Shown piece by piece: positions 16,297 through 26,042 of a stretch of 64,000 nucleotides of DNA. The notes beneath the pieces were generated by a model that was given only the letters and a program-made list of their open reading frames with translations, made no database searches and was not told the origin of the DNA. This stretch comes from Rhodococcus tibetensis (GTDB lineage Bacteria; Actinomycetota; Actinomycetes; Mycobacteriales; Mycobacteriaceae): assembly GCF_024438035.1 (NCBI RefSeq), contig NZ_JANFQF010000020.1:1-64000 (forward strand), read 5' to 3'. The translations under genes were made by a program, and so were the position numbers. Position 1 is the stretch's first letter. Each line of letters starts with the position of its first letter.

Positions 16297-17877
16297 ATGA
16301 GCCCGCCACGTTCGTTGCAGCAGGGAACCCGTTACCGCGCCGTCATCGCAGCCACAGCCGCAATGACGGTGTCGGCGCTGGCCGCCGGCTGCTCGGTGGC
16401 CAACTCGAACCACAGCGATGCCGCCAGCCCCGACACGCTGCGCATCGTGCTCCCGCAGGAGCCGCCCACGCTCGAACCCTGCGACGCGTCCCTCACCTCC
16501 ACTGGAGTCGTGGTGCGGTCCAACATCACCGAACCCTTGGTCGAGCGCAACGCCGACACAGGTGACCTCGAACCGAAACTCGCCGAATCCTGGGAGCAGA
16601 CGTCGGACAAGGTGTGGACGTTCCGGATTCGCCCAGACGTGACGTTCAGCGACGGCAGCGTGTTCGACGCGGCGGACGCCGCCTTCTCGATCGATCGCAC
16701 CGTCAACTCCACCATCGGCTGCGACGTGGACGGGTACGTCTTCGGAGACGACGCACTGGTGGTCGCAGCGGTAGACCCATCCACGGTGACGGTGACGACG
16801 GCCACCGCCGATCCGATCCTCCCGCTCCGGATCTCTTTCGTAGAGATGGTGCCCACCACCACGGACGCGCAGGACAAGGTGCGTGCGCCCATCGGAACGG
16901 GTCCTTACCGCGTGGACTACTGGGATCACGGCCAGCGTCTGTCGCTGGTGCGGAACGACACGTACTGGGGTTCGATGCCCGAGTACACGCGCGCGATCTA
17001 CCAGTGGCGCACCGAGGGCAGTGTGCGCGCCGCCATGGTCACCAACGACGAGGCGGAACTCGCCACATACCTCGGCCCGGAAGACGGAGCGGGCGACCTC
17101 GGTGTCGCCTACCCCAACAACGAGACGACGGCGCTGCGCATGATGGCCACCGAACCGCCGCTCGACGACTACCGCGTCCGCGAGGCCATCGACTACTCCG
17201 TCAATCGCGGTGGCATCGTCAAGGCACTCTTCCAGGGGCTCGGCGATCCGGCGGCGCAGCTGGTCGGTAGCAGCATCGTCGGTTTCGATCCGGATCTGCA
17301 GCCCACTCCGTACGACCCGCGCCGGGCGGCAGCTCTCGTCGCCGAAGCGAAGGCCGACGGCGTCCCGGTCGACAGGGAGATTCGGCTGATCGGCCGCACC
17401 GGGCAGTTCCCGAAAATCAACGAGACCATCGAGGTCATCCAGAACTCGCTGAGCGAGGCAGGCCTCAACGTCAAGATCGAGATGATGGACACGGCCGGGC
17501 AGATGCAGTATCAGATCCGACCGTTCCCCGACGCCGGACCGGTGCTGCTGATGATCCAGCACGGCAATCAAGCTGGTGACGCGCAGTTCACCGTCGACCA
17601 GTACATGCGCAGCGACGGCTATCAAAGTTACTTCGGCACAGCGCAATACGATGCGCACATCGACGCCGCCGAACAGCTCGTCGGCGACGCCCGCCAAGAC
17701 GCCTTCGCGGCGGTTCTCGCGGACGAACCGGAAGAGGTTCGCCAGTTCGCGTACATCGCCCACATGAACGCGGTGCTCGCCAAGTCGCCATCCGTCCGGT
17801 ACGAGCCGAACTCGGCGACCGGAGACGAGATGCGCCTGAGCGAGATGACCCGTGCCGACACCAACGCGAGCGGTTAG
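16297..17877 (+). CDS. Solute-binding lipoprotein of a peptide-type ABC importer
   Basis: A 526-residue SBP_bac_5 family protein. ATG 16297 follows ACGGAGGA. The Sec signal ends in a lipobox (MTVSALAAGCS, Cys about residue 32), so it is a membrane-anchored periplasmic-side receptor. Family motifs are NITEPLVERNADTGDLEPKL, VWTFRIRPDVTFSDGS and PIGTGPYRVDYWDHGQ. It heads a five-gene importer operon and is not close in sequence to the iron-linked binding protein at 12609. Ligand unknown; the downstream glucarate dehydratase suggests an acidic sugar or a conjugate, but peptides are equally usual. Confidence 0.9.
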   Translation: MSPPRSLQQGTRYRAVIAATAAMTVSALAAGCSVANSNHSDAASPDTLRIVLPQEPPTLEPCDASLTSTGVVVRSNITEPLVERNADTGDLEPKLAESWEQTSDKVWTFRIRPDVTFSDGSVFDAADAAFSIDRTVNSTIGCDVDGYVFGDDALVVAAVDPSTVTVTTATADPILPLRISFVEMVPTTTDAQDKVRAPIGTGPYRVDYWDHGQRLSLVRNDTYWGSMPEYTRAIYQWRTEGSVRAAMVTNDEAELATYLGPEDGAGDLGVAYPNNETTALRMMATEPPLDDYRVREAIDYSVNRGGIVKALFQGLGDPAAQLVGSSIVGFDPDLQPTPYDPRRAAALVAEAKADGVPVDREIRLIGRTGQFPKINETIEVIQNSLSEAGLNVKIEMMDTAGQMQYQIRPFPDAGPVLLMIQHGNQAGDAQFTVDQYMRSDGYQSYFGTAQYDAHIDAAEQLVGDARQDAFAAVLADEPEEVRQFAYIAHMNAVLAKSPSVRYEPNSATGDEMRLSEMTRADTNASG

Positions 17878-17943
17878 CCCCTCTCCCAGCCACCCGAAGG
17901 AATCCTGATGTCCCGACCGATACCGTCCGAAAGGCGGTGACCC

Positions 17944-18870
17944 GTGTTCGCCTTCCTGCGTCGACGCGTGTACACCAGCCTCGTTCCACTGCTCGTCGTA
18001 CTCTTCGGTGTGTTCCTGCTCGCCCGTCTCACCGGTGATCCGACCAACCTCTATCTGCCGGTGTCGGCCACACCCGATCAGCGGGCGGAGTTCGCCGCGG
18101 AGAACGGTCTGGACAAGCCGGTCCTGAGCCAGATGGCCGACTACCTTTCCGGAGTCGTCCACCTCGACTTCGGTGAGTCGCTGCGGACGGGGGAATCCGC
18201 CGCCACCATGGCGTTGCGGGCCTTCCCCGCCACCCTTCAGCTCGCGTTCTTCACCATGCTGCTGGCGGTGATCGGTGCGGTCGTCATCGGTTGCTGGGCC
18301 GCCTACCGGCCCAACTCGCCGGCCGACCGGATCTCGAGCCTGCTGTCGATGACCGCGGCCAGCATCCCCGACTTCTGGTTCGCCATCACCGGCGTGTGGA
18401 TCTTCGCGGTGGTGCTGGGGGTGCTGCCCACGTCGGGTACCGGAAGCGCGCTGTCGTGGATCCTGCCGATCACCACGCTGCTGATCCGCCCGCTCGGTGT
18501 GCTCACCCAGGTGGTCCGCGGCGCGATGGTGTCGGCGCTGTCCGCACCATACGTACGACTTGCCCGCAGCAAGGGCGCCGGCGACCTGCGCGTCGTCACC
18601 CATCACGCGCTCCGCAACGCCGCGGCTCCCGCGCTGACGGTGGCCGGTGACCTCACGGTGGGCCTGGTCAACGGCGCCGTGGTGGTCGAGGCGATCTTCG
18701 GATGGCCCGGCATCGGCAAGCTGATGATCGACGCGATCCTGCAGCGCGATTTCGCGGTGCTGCAGGCGGCGGTCCTTCTCACCGCGGTCAGCATCTTCGT
18801 GCTCAACATCCTGATCGACGCCGGGTACGCGCTTCTCGACGCGCGTGTCCGCGAAAAGTCCAAGGTCTAG
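17944..18870 (+). CDS. ABC importer permease, DppB/OppB-like
   Basis: A 308-residue inner-membrane permease with the OppB-type N-terminus (FLRRRVYTSLVPLLVVLFGV), the FAAENGLDKPVLSQMADYL loop and the coupling region near APYVRLARSKGAGDLRVVTH. The GTG start is preceded by AAGGCGGTGACCC. That site lies inside a 10-codon open frame (17908-17940, ATG to TGA, itself with GAAGGA upstream) that ends 3 bp before the permease start, which may couple translation. Confidence 0.9.
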   Translation: MFAFLRRRVYTSLVPLLVVLFGVFLLARLTGDPTNLYLPVSATPDQRAEFAAENGLDKPVLSQMADYLSGVVHLDFGESLRTGESAATMALRAFPATLQLAFFTMLLAVIGAVVIGCWAAYRPNSPADRISSLLSMTAASIPDFWFAITGVWIFAVVLGVLPTSGTGSALSWILPITTLLIRPLGVLTQVVRGAMVSALSAPYVRLARSKGAGDLRVVTHHALRNAAAPALTVAGDLTVGLVNGAVVVEAIFGWPGIGKLMIDAILQRDFAVLQAAVLLTAVSIFVLNILIDAGYALLDARVREKSKV

Positions 18871-18882
18871 GAGGCCGCCGAC

Positions 18883-19893
18883 ATGTCCATCGACAACCCG
18901 CCCCGGGTGGACGAGCCCACCGCGGTCCCGCTGCCCGGCGAACTCGTCCCGGCCGAACCCACCCGGCCCGGAAAGCCCGCGGCAGGAAAGATCCCGCTGT
19001 GGCGGTTGCTTCTGCGTGACCGGATGGCCACGGTCGCCGCTGCGGTCCTGGTGACCGTGTTCCTGGTGGCCGTCTTCGGTCCCTGGCTGGTCGGTGACGC
19101 GGCCACGGACCAGGACTTGGAAAAATCTACCCTCGCACCGTTCGACGTGACCAACGGCTGGATGAACATCCTCGGCACCGACCCGCTCGGCCGGAGCATG
19201 CTCGCTCGGCTCGTCGTCGCGTGCCGCACCACCCTTCTCGTCGCACTGCCCGCGGTCGCGCTGTCCTGCATCATCGGGTCCCTGGTCGGCATGTGGGCCG
19301 GTTACCACCGAGGATGGCGTGAGACGACGGCGATGCGAGTCGCCGACGTCATCATGAGCTTCCCGTCCCTGCTGATGGCCGTGGTGGTGCTGTACGTGTT
19401 CTCGCCGAGTGCGGCGAATATCGTTCTGGTGCTGGCGATCACCCGCATTCCTATCTACCTGCGCACTGCCCGCGCAGAGTCGGCCGAATTGCAGAGCCGG
19501 TTGTTCGTCGATGCCGCACGCACTTTCGGCGCCCGCAGCGGAGCCGTCATCCGGCGGCACGTGTTCCCGATCCTCCTGCCGACTCTCCTGACCGTCGCCA
19601 CCCTCGACTTCTGCTACGTGATGCTTGCCGAATCGTCGCTGAGCTTTCTCGGCATCGGCATTCAGCCGCCGGACATCAGCTGGGGTCTCATGGTGTCGCA
19701 GGGCCGTACGTACCTGCAGACCGCCTGGTGGCTGTCGTTCTTCCCCGGACTGGCCATCGTGATCACGACGGTGTCGGCCACCGTACTGGCGGCGTGGGCG
19801 CGCATTGCCACCGACCCGGGCCAGCGCTGGCGCCTGACCGTTCCCCGCTCGCGCCGTGCACGCCTTCTCCCCACCCGAAAGGTGGTCTCATGA
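18883..19893 (+). CDS. ABC importer permease, DppC/OppC-like
   Basis: A 336-residue inner-membrane permease. A proline-rich cytosolic N-terminus of about 45 residues precedes the first helix (MATVAAAVLVTVFLVAVFGP). The OppC hallmark GTDPLGRSMLARLVVACRTT follows near residues 102-121, and the coupling loop is SRLFVDAARTFGARSGAVIRR. AGGAGG lies 8 bp before the start. It pairs with the preceding permease, and its stop overlaps the next ATPase start by 4 bp. Confidence 0.9.
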   Translation: MSIDNPPRVDEPTAVPLPGELVPAEPTRPGKPAAGKIPLWRLLLRDRMATVAAAVLVTVFLVAVFGPWLVGDAATDQDLEKSTLAPFDVTNGWMNILGTDPLGRSMLARLVVACRTTLLVALPAVALSCIIGSLVGMWAGYHRGWRETTAMRVADVIMSFPSLLMAVVVLYVFSPSAANIVLVLAITRIPIYLRTARAESAELQSRLFVDAARTFGARSGAVIRRHVFPILLPTLLTVATLDFCYVMLAESSLSFLGIGIQPPDISWGLMVSQGRTYLQTAWWLSFFPGLAIVITTVSATVLAAWARIATDPGQRWRLTVPRSRRARLLPTRKVVS

Positions 19894-20912
19894 GCGCATC
19901 GGCTGTCGAATCGCTCGAGGTCGCAGAGACCGACCGTGTGGCCCTCGAGGTCTCGGATCTGACCGTCGACCTCCGGACCCCCGCAGGCACTGTCCGGGCC
20001 GTCGACGCGGTGTCGTTCACTGCACGCCGTGGTGAGACTCTCGCCCTGCTGGGAGAATCCGGGTGTGGCAAATCGATGACCGCCCAGGCGCTCGTCGGTC
20101 TCCTCGAGCCGATCGCCGACATCACCAGCGGCTCGGTGCGCCTCGCGGAGGTGGATCTGGTCACCGCAGATGCCAAGACCCGGCGCGCCCTCGCCGCCAC
20201 CGAACTCGCCATCGTCTTCCAGGACGCGCTGACCGCGCTCAACCCGGTCTACACCGTCGGCAAGCAATTAGCGGAGCCGTTCCGACTCCACCGGGGCATG
20301 ACGGCGAAAGAGGCCCGTCGGGAAGCGATCGCCTTGATGCGCCGGGTGGGCATCCCCGAACCCGACTCCCGCGCCGACTCGTACCCGCACCAGTTCTCCG
20401 GGGGCATGCGCCAGAGACTGCTGATCGCCATGGCCGTCGCGCTCAGTCCGTCGGTGCTGCTCGCCGACGAACCGACCACCGCGCTGGACGTCACCGTGCA
20501 GGCACAGATCATGTCCCTGCTGCGCGACCTGCGCACCGAACACGACATGGCGGTCGTCCTCATCACCCACGACCTCGCTCTCGTCGCCGAGGAAGCGGAC
20601 CGCGTCGCAATCATGTATGCGGGCAACGTGATCGAGACGGGGCCGGTCGCCGAGGTGTTCGCGCAGCCGCTCCACCCGTACACCAAGGGCCTGCTCGACT
20701 CGGTTCCGGTCCACGCGGTGCGCGGAGAAGACCTGAAGTCTATCGGCGGCACCCCGCCGGACCTGCATTCCATTCCCTCGGGCTGCGTCTACCAGGCCCG
20801 GTGCCCGTCGGCCCGCGAACTCTGCCGCACCACCCGACCGCCGCTCGAGAGTGTCCAGGGAGCCGGCCGCCAAACCGCATGTCATTTCCCCGAGGAGGTA
20901 ACCGGTGTCTGA
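19890..20912 (+). CDS. ABC importer ATPase, DppD/OppD-like
   Basis: A 340-residue ATPase. Walker A is GESGCGKSMT (about 53-62), the signature is FSGGMRQRLLIAMA, and Walker B is LLADEPTTALD. The C-terminal oligopeptide-ABC extension with the Cys cluster CVYQARCPSARELC (about 299-312) is the iron-sulfur/zinc-like motif usual for this family. ATG overlaps the previous stop, and its own stop overlaps the next GTG. It forms a heterodimer with the next gene product. Confidence 0.93.
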   Translation: MSASAVESLEVAETDRVALEVSDLTVDLRTPAGTVRAVDAVSFTARRGETLALLGESGCGKSMTAQALVGLLEPIADITSGSVRLAEVDLVTADAKTRRALAATELAIVFQDALTALNPVYTVGKQLAEPFRLHRGMTAKEARREAIALMRRVGIPEPDSRADSYPHQFSGGMRQRLLIAMAVALSPSVLLADEPTTALDVTVQAQIMSLLRDLRTEHDMAVVLITHDLALVAEEADRVAIMYAGNVIETGPVAEVFAQPLHPYTKGLLDSVPVHAVRGEDLKSIGGTPPDLHSIPSGCVYQARCPSARELCRTTRPPLESVQGAGRQTACHFPEEVTGV

Positions 20913-21915
20913 GTCGATACTCGAGGTGCGGGGGCTGACCAAGACCTTCAAGGTCCCCGCCAACAAGGCAGGCAAGAACCGACTACGCGCGCTCGACGGC
21001 ATCGACCTCGACCTGGCCCGCGGTGAGACGCTCGGGCTGGTAGGTGAATCCGGTTGCGGCAAGTCCACTCTCGCCCGCACGCTGATGATGCTCGAGCGCC
21101 CCGACTCCGGTTCGGTGACGTGGGACGGCGTCGACCCGTTCTCGCTGAAGGGCAAGGACCTGCTCGGGCTGCGCCGCCGGGTGCAGATGGTGTTCCAGGA
21201 TCCGTACGCCTCGCTGAACTCCCGGATGTCGGCGGCCGAGATCATCGCCGAGCCGTGGCGCACCCACAAGACGATGTACAAGACCGGTCGGGACCGGGCC
21301 GCGCGCGTGCGGGAATTACTGCAGCTCGTCGGGCTGCGGCCGAGCGACGAGCACCGTTATCCGCAGGAGTTCTCCGGCGGGCAGCGTCAGCGACTCGGCA
21401 TTGCCAGGGCTCTCGCCCTCGACCCCGGTGTCGTCATCTGTGACGAGCCGGTGTCGGCGCTCGATCTGTCGGTGCAGGCCCAGGTGCTCAACCTGCTGAA
21501 CGACCTGCAGAAGCAGCTCGGCATCTCGTACGTGTTCATCTCCCACGATCTGTCCGTGGTCCGGCACGTCGCCGATCGCGTTGCCGTGATGTACCTCGGG
21601 CGGATCGTGGAGACGGGTGCAACGGACGCGGTGTTCGACCGGCCCGCGCATCCATACACGGAAGCGCTGATGTCGGCGGCACCGAAGCTGGACGCCGCTT
21701 CCCGCGGCAAGCGGATCATCCTCGACGGTGAAGTGCCCTCGCCCCTCGACCCACCGTCCGGCTGCCGGTTCCGGACACGGTGCGCCCACGCGACCGACGT
21801 TTGCGCGAACACGGTCCCACCGAGGGCCGTCGATGCACGAGAGGCAGACCACGTCGCCGAATGCCATCATCCGCGGCGTCCGGTCGAACTCGGCGTCCCC
21901 GTCGCGGTCGGGTGA
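20905..21915 (+). CDS. ABC importer ATPase, DppF/OppF-like
   Basis: A 336-residue ATPase. Walker A is GESGCGKSTLA (about 49-59), signature FSGGQRQRLGIARAL, Walker B VVICDEPVSALD, and the C-terminal Cys region CRFRTRCAHATDVC. GTG 20905 lies behind GAGGAGGTAACC. The 3' end overlaps the start of the broken exporter gene (GTGA), so all six genes from 16297 form one coupled transcript. Confidence 0.93.
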   Translation: MSESILEVRGLTKTFKVPANKAGKNRLRALDGIDLDLARGETLGLVGESGCGKSTLARTLMMLERPDSGSVTWDGVDPFSLKGKDLLGLRRRVQMVFQDPYASLNSRMSAAEIIAEPWRTHKTMYKTGRDRAARVRELLQLVGLRPSDEHRYPQEFSGGQRQRLGIARALALDPGVVICDEPVSALDLSVQAQVLNLLNDLQKQLGISYVFISHDLSVVRHVADRVAVMYLGRIVETGATDAVFDRPAHPYTEALMSAAPKLDAASRGKRIILDGEVPSPLDPPSGCRFRTRCAHATDVCANTVPPRAVDAREADHVAECHHPRRPVELGVPVAVG

Positions 21916-22509
21916 GCGGGGCGGAACTCGCGATCATCGCGTTCGCCGTCTTCCTCGCCTCGTGCATGCAGGCGTCGATCGGATTCGGGATGGGCATGCT
22001 CGCGGCACCCGTCGTCGCGCTCGTCGACCCGGGCCTGCTGCCCGGGACGCTGATCATGACTGCGACGGTCGTGACGGTGATGGTGGTGTGGCGGGAACGC
22101 GTTTCTGCTGGTGGTGCTGCCGGAACGGGGGCTGTCGCTGCTGCTCGCCGCCGTGGTGCTGGCCGGGGTCGTCTTCGCGACGCTGGGCTGGGCACCGCCG
22201 CCGCGACGCCGGAACCTCGCCGTCGCCGGCGCCGCGTCGGGGCTGCTCGGCACGGCCACGTCGATCGGCGGGCCGCCGATGGCCCTGGTGATGCAGGGGT
22301 CGAAGGGGGCGCAGCTGCGCGGCAGAATGAGCGCGTTCTTCCTGGTGGGCTCCACGCTGTCGGTCGCCGTTCTCGCCGCGACGACGGTGCTCAGCTATGT
22401 GGCGTCGCGGTTCGTGAATCGCCACCTGGACGCTGCACGCCTGCGCCGGGCGTCGATCACGGTGTCCTGTGTGGGTGCGTTGATGCTGATCGGACAGCAA
22501 CTTCTGTGA
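21912..22509 (+). pseudogene. TauE/SafE (TSUP) family membrane exporter, disrupted
   Basis: The first frame (GTG 21912) encodes the TSUP N-terminus: FAVFLASCMQASIGFGMGML, then LLPGTLIMTATVVTVMVVW. After W-R near 22095 the match jumps one frame, to GNAFLLVVLPERGLSLLLAA and on to the last repeat (ASGLLGTATSIGGPPMALVM) and the stop at 22509. The segment between the two parts, normally about 25-30 residues with an R-x-PGT motif, is missing. The lesion is a deletion of a length not divisible by three. TSUP proteins carry sulfite, sulfonates or organic acids. The intact form would have been the last gene of the importer operon. Confidence 0.75.
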
Positions 22510-22581
22510 TGCAGTGTCTGCATCGTTCGATGCTCAACAAGTCTTGGACGTGTATCGATCGGGCCACTTAGAGTTTTGGCT

Positions 22582-22595
22582 GTGAGGCCCCTCAC
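22582..22595 (+). promoter_or_regulatory. Palindrome in the glucarate dehydratase leader
   Basis: GTGAGGCCCCTCAC is an inverted repeat of 6 bp arms (GTGAGG/CCTCAC) around two bases, 35 bp before the start at 22631. A possible promoter (TTGGAC near 22541) lies upstream. It could be an operator or a small hairpin. Confidence 0.35.
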
Positions 22596-22630
22596 GGGTG
22601 GCGCTGCGCTGTGAAGGAAGGTTTTCGGAG

Positions 22631-23968
22631 ATGAGTACAACGAGCACCCCGGTCGTCACCGACATGCGAGTGGTCCCGATCGCGGGACACGACAGCATGC
22701 TCCTGAACCTGTCCGGCGCGCATGCCCCGTACTTCACCCGGAACCTGGTGATCCTCACCGATTCCGACGGCAACACCGGTGTCGGCGAGGTGCCCGGCGG
22801 TGAACCGATCCGCCGTACCCTCGAGGACGCCCGCGCGATCGTGACGGGGCGCAGCATCGGCGAGTACAACGGCGTTCTCGCCGATCTGCGACGCACGTTC
22901 GCCGACCGGGACCCGGCGGGCCGCGGCAACCAGACGTTCGACCTCCGTGTCGCGATCCACGCCGTCACCGCCGTCGAGTCGGCACTCCTCGACGTTCTCG
23001 GGCAGCACCTCGGTGTTCCCGTCGCGGCCCTGCTCGGCGAGGGTCAGCAGCGCGAGAAGGTGCAGGCGCTCGGCTACCTCTTCTTCGTCGGTGACCGCAA
23101 CAAGACCGACCTCGAGTACCAGTCGGGTGCGGCGGAGTCCGACGACTGGCTGCGCCTGCGGCACGAGGAGGCGCTGACACCGGACGCGGTCGTGCGGCTT
23201 GCCGAGGCGGCTCAGGCGCGATACGGCTTCGCCGATTTCAAGCTCAAGGGCGGCGTCCTGGCGCCCCGGGAGGAGGCGGCGGCCGTCACGGCGCTGGCCG
23301 AGCGATTCCCCGACGCCCGGATCACCCTCGACCCCAACGGCGGTTGGCTGCTGTCGGAGGCGATCGAGACGTGCCGCGGACTGAAAGACGTTCTGGCGTA
23401 TGCCGAGGATCCCGTCGGCCCCGAGGGCAGCTTCTCCGGTCGCGAGGTGATGAGCGAATTCAAGCGCGCCACCGGACTGCCGACGGCCACCAACATGATC
23501 GCCACCGACTGGCGCGAGATGGGGCACACCATCCGCTCCGGCGCCGTCGACATCCCGCTCGCCGACCCGCACTTCTGGACGATGAACGGATCCGTCCGCG
23601 TCGCCCAGCTCTGCGACGCGTGGGGCCTCACGTGGGGTTCGCATTCCAACAACCACTTCGACGTGTCGCTCGCGATGTTCACCCACGTCGCGGCCGCGGC
23701 TCCAGGCGACATCACCGCCATCGACACCCACTGGATCTGGCAGGACGGTCAGCGGATCACCAAGGACCCGTTCGAGATCGAAGACGGCTACCTCACCGTG
23801 CCGTCGACCCCCGGACTCGGTGTCGAACTCGACATGGACCGCGTCGAGGCTGCCCACGAGCTGTACCGGCAGAAGGGGCTCGGCGCGCGCGACGACTCGA
23901 TCGGCATGCAGTTCCTCGTGCCGAACTGGACGTTCGACAGCAAGCGGCCGGCGTTGGTGCGCGCCTGA
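22631..23968 (+). CDS. gudD: Glucarate dehydratase, enolase superfamily
   Basis: A 445-residue cytosolic Mg-dependent enzyme that removes water from D-glucarate (and usually L-idarate) to give 5-keto-4-deoxyglucarate. Evidence is near full-length agreement with Gud[19 protein letters not shown] near the N-terminus, the K-x-K catalytic pair in FADFKLKGG, the metal ligands in LDPNGGW and AEDPVG, and the second catalytic base in [13 protein letters not shown] 22631 follows GAAGGAAGGTTTTCGGAG. Its stop overlaps the next start. No keto-deoxyglucarate aldolase is in the window, so the rest of the pathway lies elsewhere. Confidence 0.92.
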   Translation: MSTTSTPVVTDMRVVPIAGHDSMLLNLSGAHAPYFTRNLVILTDSDGNTGVGEVPGGEPIRRTLEDARAIVTGRSIGEYNGVLADLRRTFADRDPAGRGNQTFDLRVAIHAVTAVESALLDVLGQHLGVPVAALLGEGQQREKVQALGYLFFVGDRNKTDLEYQSGAAESDDWLRLRHEEALTPDAVVRLAEAAQARYGFADFKLKGGVLAPREEAAAVTALAERFPDARITLDPNGGWLLSEAIETCRGLKDVLAYAEDPVGPEGSFSGREVMSEFKRATGLPTATNMIATDWREMGHTIRSGAVDIPLADPHFWTMNGSVRVAQLCDAWGLTWGSHSNNHFDVSLAMFTHVAAAAPGDITAIDTHWIWQDGQRITKDPFEIEDGYLTVPSTPGLGVELDMDRVEAAHELYRQKGLGARDDSIGMQFLVPNWTFDSKRPALVRA

Positions 23969-24948
23969 TGAAGGTCGTCGTCGGCGAACGAAACCTGCTG
24001 CCGCATCGCGAGCTGTTCGAGTCGGGACTGCCGTCCGGTGCGACGGCGTCGTGGCATCGGACGTTCGACGAGTCGGCGATCGTCGCCGACCTCGCCGACG
24101 CCGACGTGTACGTGGGCGGCCGGTTCACCGCCGCGATGGCGGCCGCAGCGCCGAAGCTGCGCCTGCTGCACGTCGCCGGCGCGGGCACCGACAACGTGGC
24201 GTTCGCCGCGCTCCCGGCGGACACCCTGGTGGCCAACACCTTCCACCACGAGGACTCGATCGCCGAGTACATCGTGTCGGCGGCGCTGATGCTGCGCCGC
24301 GGATTCCTCCGGCACGATCGCGCCCTCCGCGGCGACGTGTGGGCAACCTCGGTGTACGACGACGCGATCGCGCAGTCCCGGTCGATGCGGGGCGCGCGGG
24401 TCGGGTTCGTCGGCTTCGGTCACATCGGCCGGAGGTCGTGGAACATGCTGCGCGCGTTCGGGTCCGAAGGCTGCGCCGTGACCGGGCGGGGAAATCTCGA
24501 CGCCGCCGCGGAAGGTCTCGCCTGGGCAGGGGGCAACACGTCGCTGCTCCGGCTCCTGACGGAGTCCGACGTCGTGGTGGTGTCCGCGCCCCTGAACGAT
24601 CACACCCGCGAGATGATCGGCGGCGCGGAACTCGACGCGCTCGGCCCCGACGGCATTCTGATCAACGTCGGCCGCGGCCCCCTCGTCCAGGAACAACCGC
24701 TGTACGACGCGCTCGCGTCGCACCGAATCGCGGCCGCGGCGATCGACGTCTGGTACTCCTACCCCGACGCCGGCGGTCACGGCGCCCCGAGCGCGCTGCC
24801 GTTCCGCGACCTGCCGAACGTCGTGATGACCCCGCACTCGTCCGGCGTCAGCGACCACACGTTCGTCGGCCGGGTCGGCGACATCACCGACAACATCCGC
24901 AGGCTGGACACGGGGCAGTCGGTCCTGCGCACCGTCCGCCCCGGCTAG
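23968..24948 (+). CDS. D-2-hydroxyacid dehydrogenase family protein
   Basis: A 326-residue NAD-dependent family member translationally coupled to gudD (TGATG). The nucleotide fold has VGFVGFGHIGRRSWNML (about 147-163), and Arg is in NVGRGPLVQEQPLYDAL with His in MTPHSSGVSDHT. The usual catalytic Glu of the D-V-x-x-x-E-P motif is absent: the sequence reads DVWYSYP. This variant occurs in a branch of the family, so it need not be dead. It probably reduces or oxidises a hydroxyacid produced in glucarate breakdown, such as tartronate semialdehyde or glyoxylate. Substrate not shown. Confidence 0.85.
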   Translation: MKVVVGERNLLPHRELFESGLPSGATASWHRTFDESAIVADLADADVYVGGRFTAAMAAAAPKLRLLHVAGAGTDNVAFAALPADTLVANTFHHEDSIAEYIVSAALMLRRGFLRHDRALRGDVWATSVYDDAIAQSRSMRGARVGFVGFGHIGRRSWNMLRAFGSEGCAVTGRGNLDAAAEGLAWAGGNTSLLRLLTESDVVVVSAPLNDHTREMIGGAELDALGPDGILINVGRGPLVQEQPLYDALASHRIAAAAIDVWYSYPDAGGHGAPSALPFRDLPNVVMTPHSSGVSDHTFVGRVGDITDNIRRLDTGQSVLRTVRPG

Positions 24949-24954
24949 CGTGCG

Positions 24955-25335
24955 TCAGTAGTTACCGCAGGTCTCGGCGATCGTCAGCGCCTTCGCGGGC
25001 CACTCGACGGCCGGTCCCTCGGTGGGCACGGTGTCCAGTCGGCTCTTCAGCTGCGGGTGCGCGTCGAGGACCGCCTGGCGGTCGGCCGGGGACTTCGAGA
25101 AGAAGTCCGCCAGCTGAGCTTTGCGCTCGGGTGCCTGGTCGAGGCGCGCGGCGAGCTGCGGAGTCACGTCGTGCATCGCCGCATCGATCTGCGCGAAGCT
25201 GCACGTGCTGTTCACGAGGCGGGCGGAGTCGGAGTCGGCCGGATCCGCGGAGGCTATGCCCGGGATCACGAGGGCGGCGGAGATCGCGCCGACGGCGGCG
25301 ATACCGAATTGCAGACGTGCTCGTGAAACGTTCAT
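24955..25335 (-). CDS. Secreted hemophore-related protein (Rv0203-like family)
   Basis: A 126-residue exported protein. ATG 25335 follows GGGAGGATT. A Sec signal (RLQFGIAAVGAISAALVIPG, cleavage after ASA) is followed by a small helical domain with one disulfide pair (Cys in NSTCSFAQIDAAM and Cys in ETCGNY) and the repeat-like helices PQLAARLDQAPERKAQLADF and FSKSPADRQAVLDAHPQLKS. This matches the mycobacterial hemophore-like family, which binds heme outside the membrane. No MmpL partner is adjacent. Heme binding here is inferred from family only. Confidence 0.8.
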   Translation of the reverse strand: MNVSRARLQFGIAAVGAISAALVIPGIASADPADSDSARLVNSTCSFAQIDAAMHDVTPQLAARLDQAPERKAQLADFFSKSPADRQAVLDAHPQLKSRLDTVPTEGPAVEWPAKALTIAETCGNY

Positions 25336-25416
25336 GACGAATCCTCCCGTGTCGGTTGGTTTGCCGGGGAAACGATTGGGGCCCGAATTGTGACTTTCCT
25401 GAGGACCGTCTGAGAA

Positions 25417-25719
25417 TTGCGGCCCGGTCATGTCCCGGTGGGGGAGATCCGTGTCCACCGAGGGCAGGCTGCCCGGTGGACTGCACGTCGTGTAGCGGGC
25501 TCCCGGTCTGTACCGGCGACTCGCCGCCGCCGACTCGTCCCGTGGCCACGAGTCGAGGAGGCCGGGCTAACCCATCAGCAGCTGCACCAGCTCGCGGTGA
25601 AGGAAGATCTGGCGGGCGGATTGAACGAGGCTGTCCGGGAGAGGCTCCGCGATCCGTTGTGGCGGGATGAAGCGATCGCCATCCTCAGTCGGCGGATCGA
25701 AAAAGTGTCGGGCGGTTGA
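25417..25719 (+). CDS. Possible small protein or gene fragment, unknown
   Basis: An open frame of up to 100 codons without a good ribosome site. Only the last 50 residues look protein-like: VEEAGLTHQQLHQLAVKEDL, then EAVRERLRDPLWRDEAIAIL, a helical stretch with alternating charge. The N-terminal half is Arg-rich and looks like non-coding translation. It may be the end of a damaged gene. I do not recognise it. Confidence 0.3.
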   Translation: MRPGHVPVGEIRVHRGQAARWTARRVAGSRSVPATRRRRLVPWPRVEEAGLTHQQLHQLAVKEDLAGGLNEAVRERLRDPLWRDEAIAILSRRIEKVSGG

Positions 25720-26042
25720 ACCGCCTGATCAGGACCGAATGGACCAATGCTTGATGGGGACCACATACGTAACTCGGCCCGCGACGTGATCCGTTCGGGA
25801 TTCTCGCGCGTCCGTCCGACCCATCACATTGTTCTCTGCAGCCATGCCGGGCGTTGACATCCGGTGCGACTCTGCGATCGCAGCGGGATACTGTCACCAC
25901 CGCACATGTTGGGTCCGCCGCTCGAGTGGAGCCAGCCGCGGCCGCGGCACGGACCGATGGCAGCAACCGTGTGTGTCGGTCCCGCACGCAATACTGTCGG
26001 GTGATTCCGAAAGCGGACACTATGACGGGGGTTGGGTAGACG
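25720..26042. other. Intergenic region, no gene seen
   Basis: About 320 bp between the small frame and the helicase. I see no coding pattern on either strand, no strong promoter and no repeat. Confidence 0.5.

Noticed and set aside
16240-19560. Long minus-strand open frame of about 1100 codons opposite the ABC importer genes
   Set aside because: It mirrors well-recognised SBP and permease genes; its translation is His/Arg/Gly/Asp-rich with no domain, as expected for antisense of high-GC genes.
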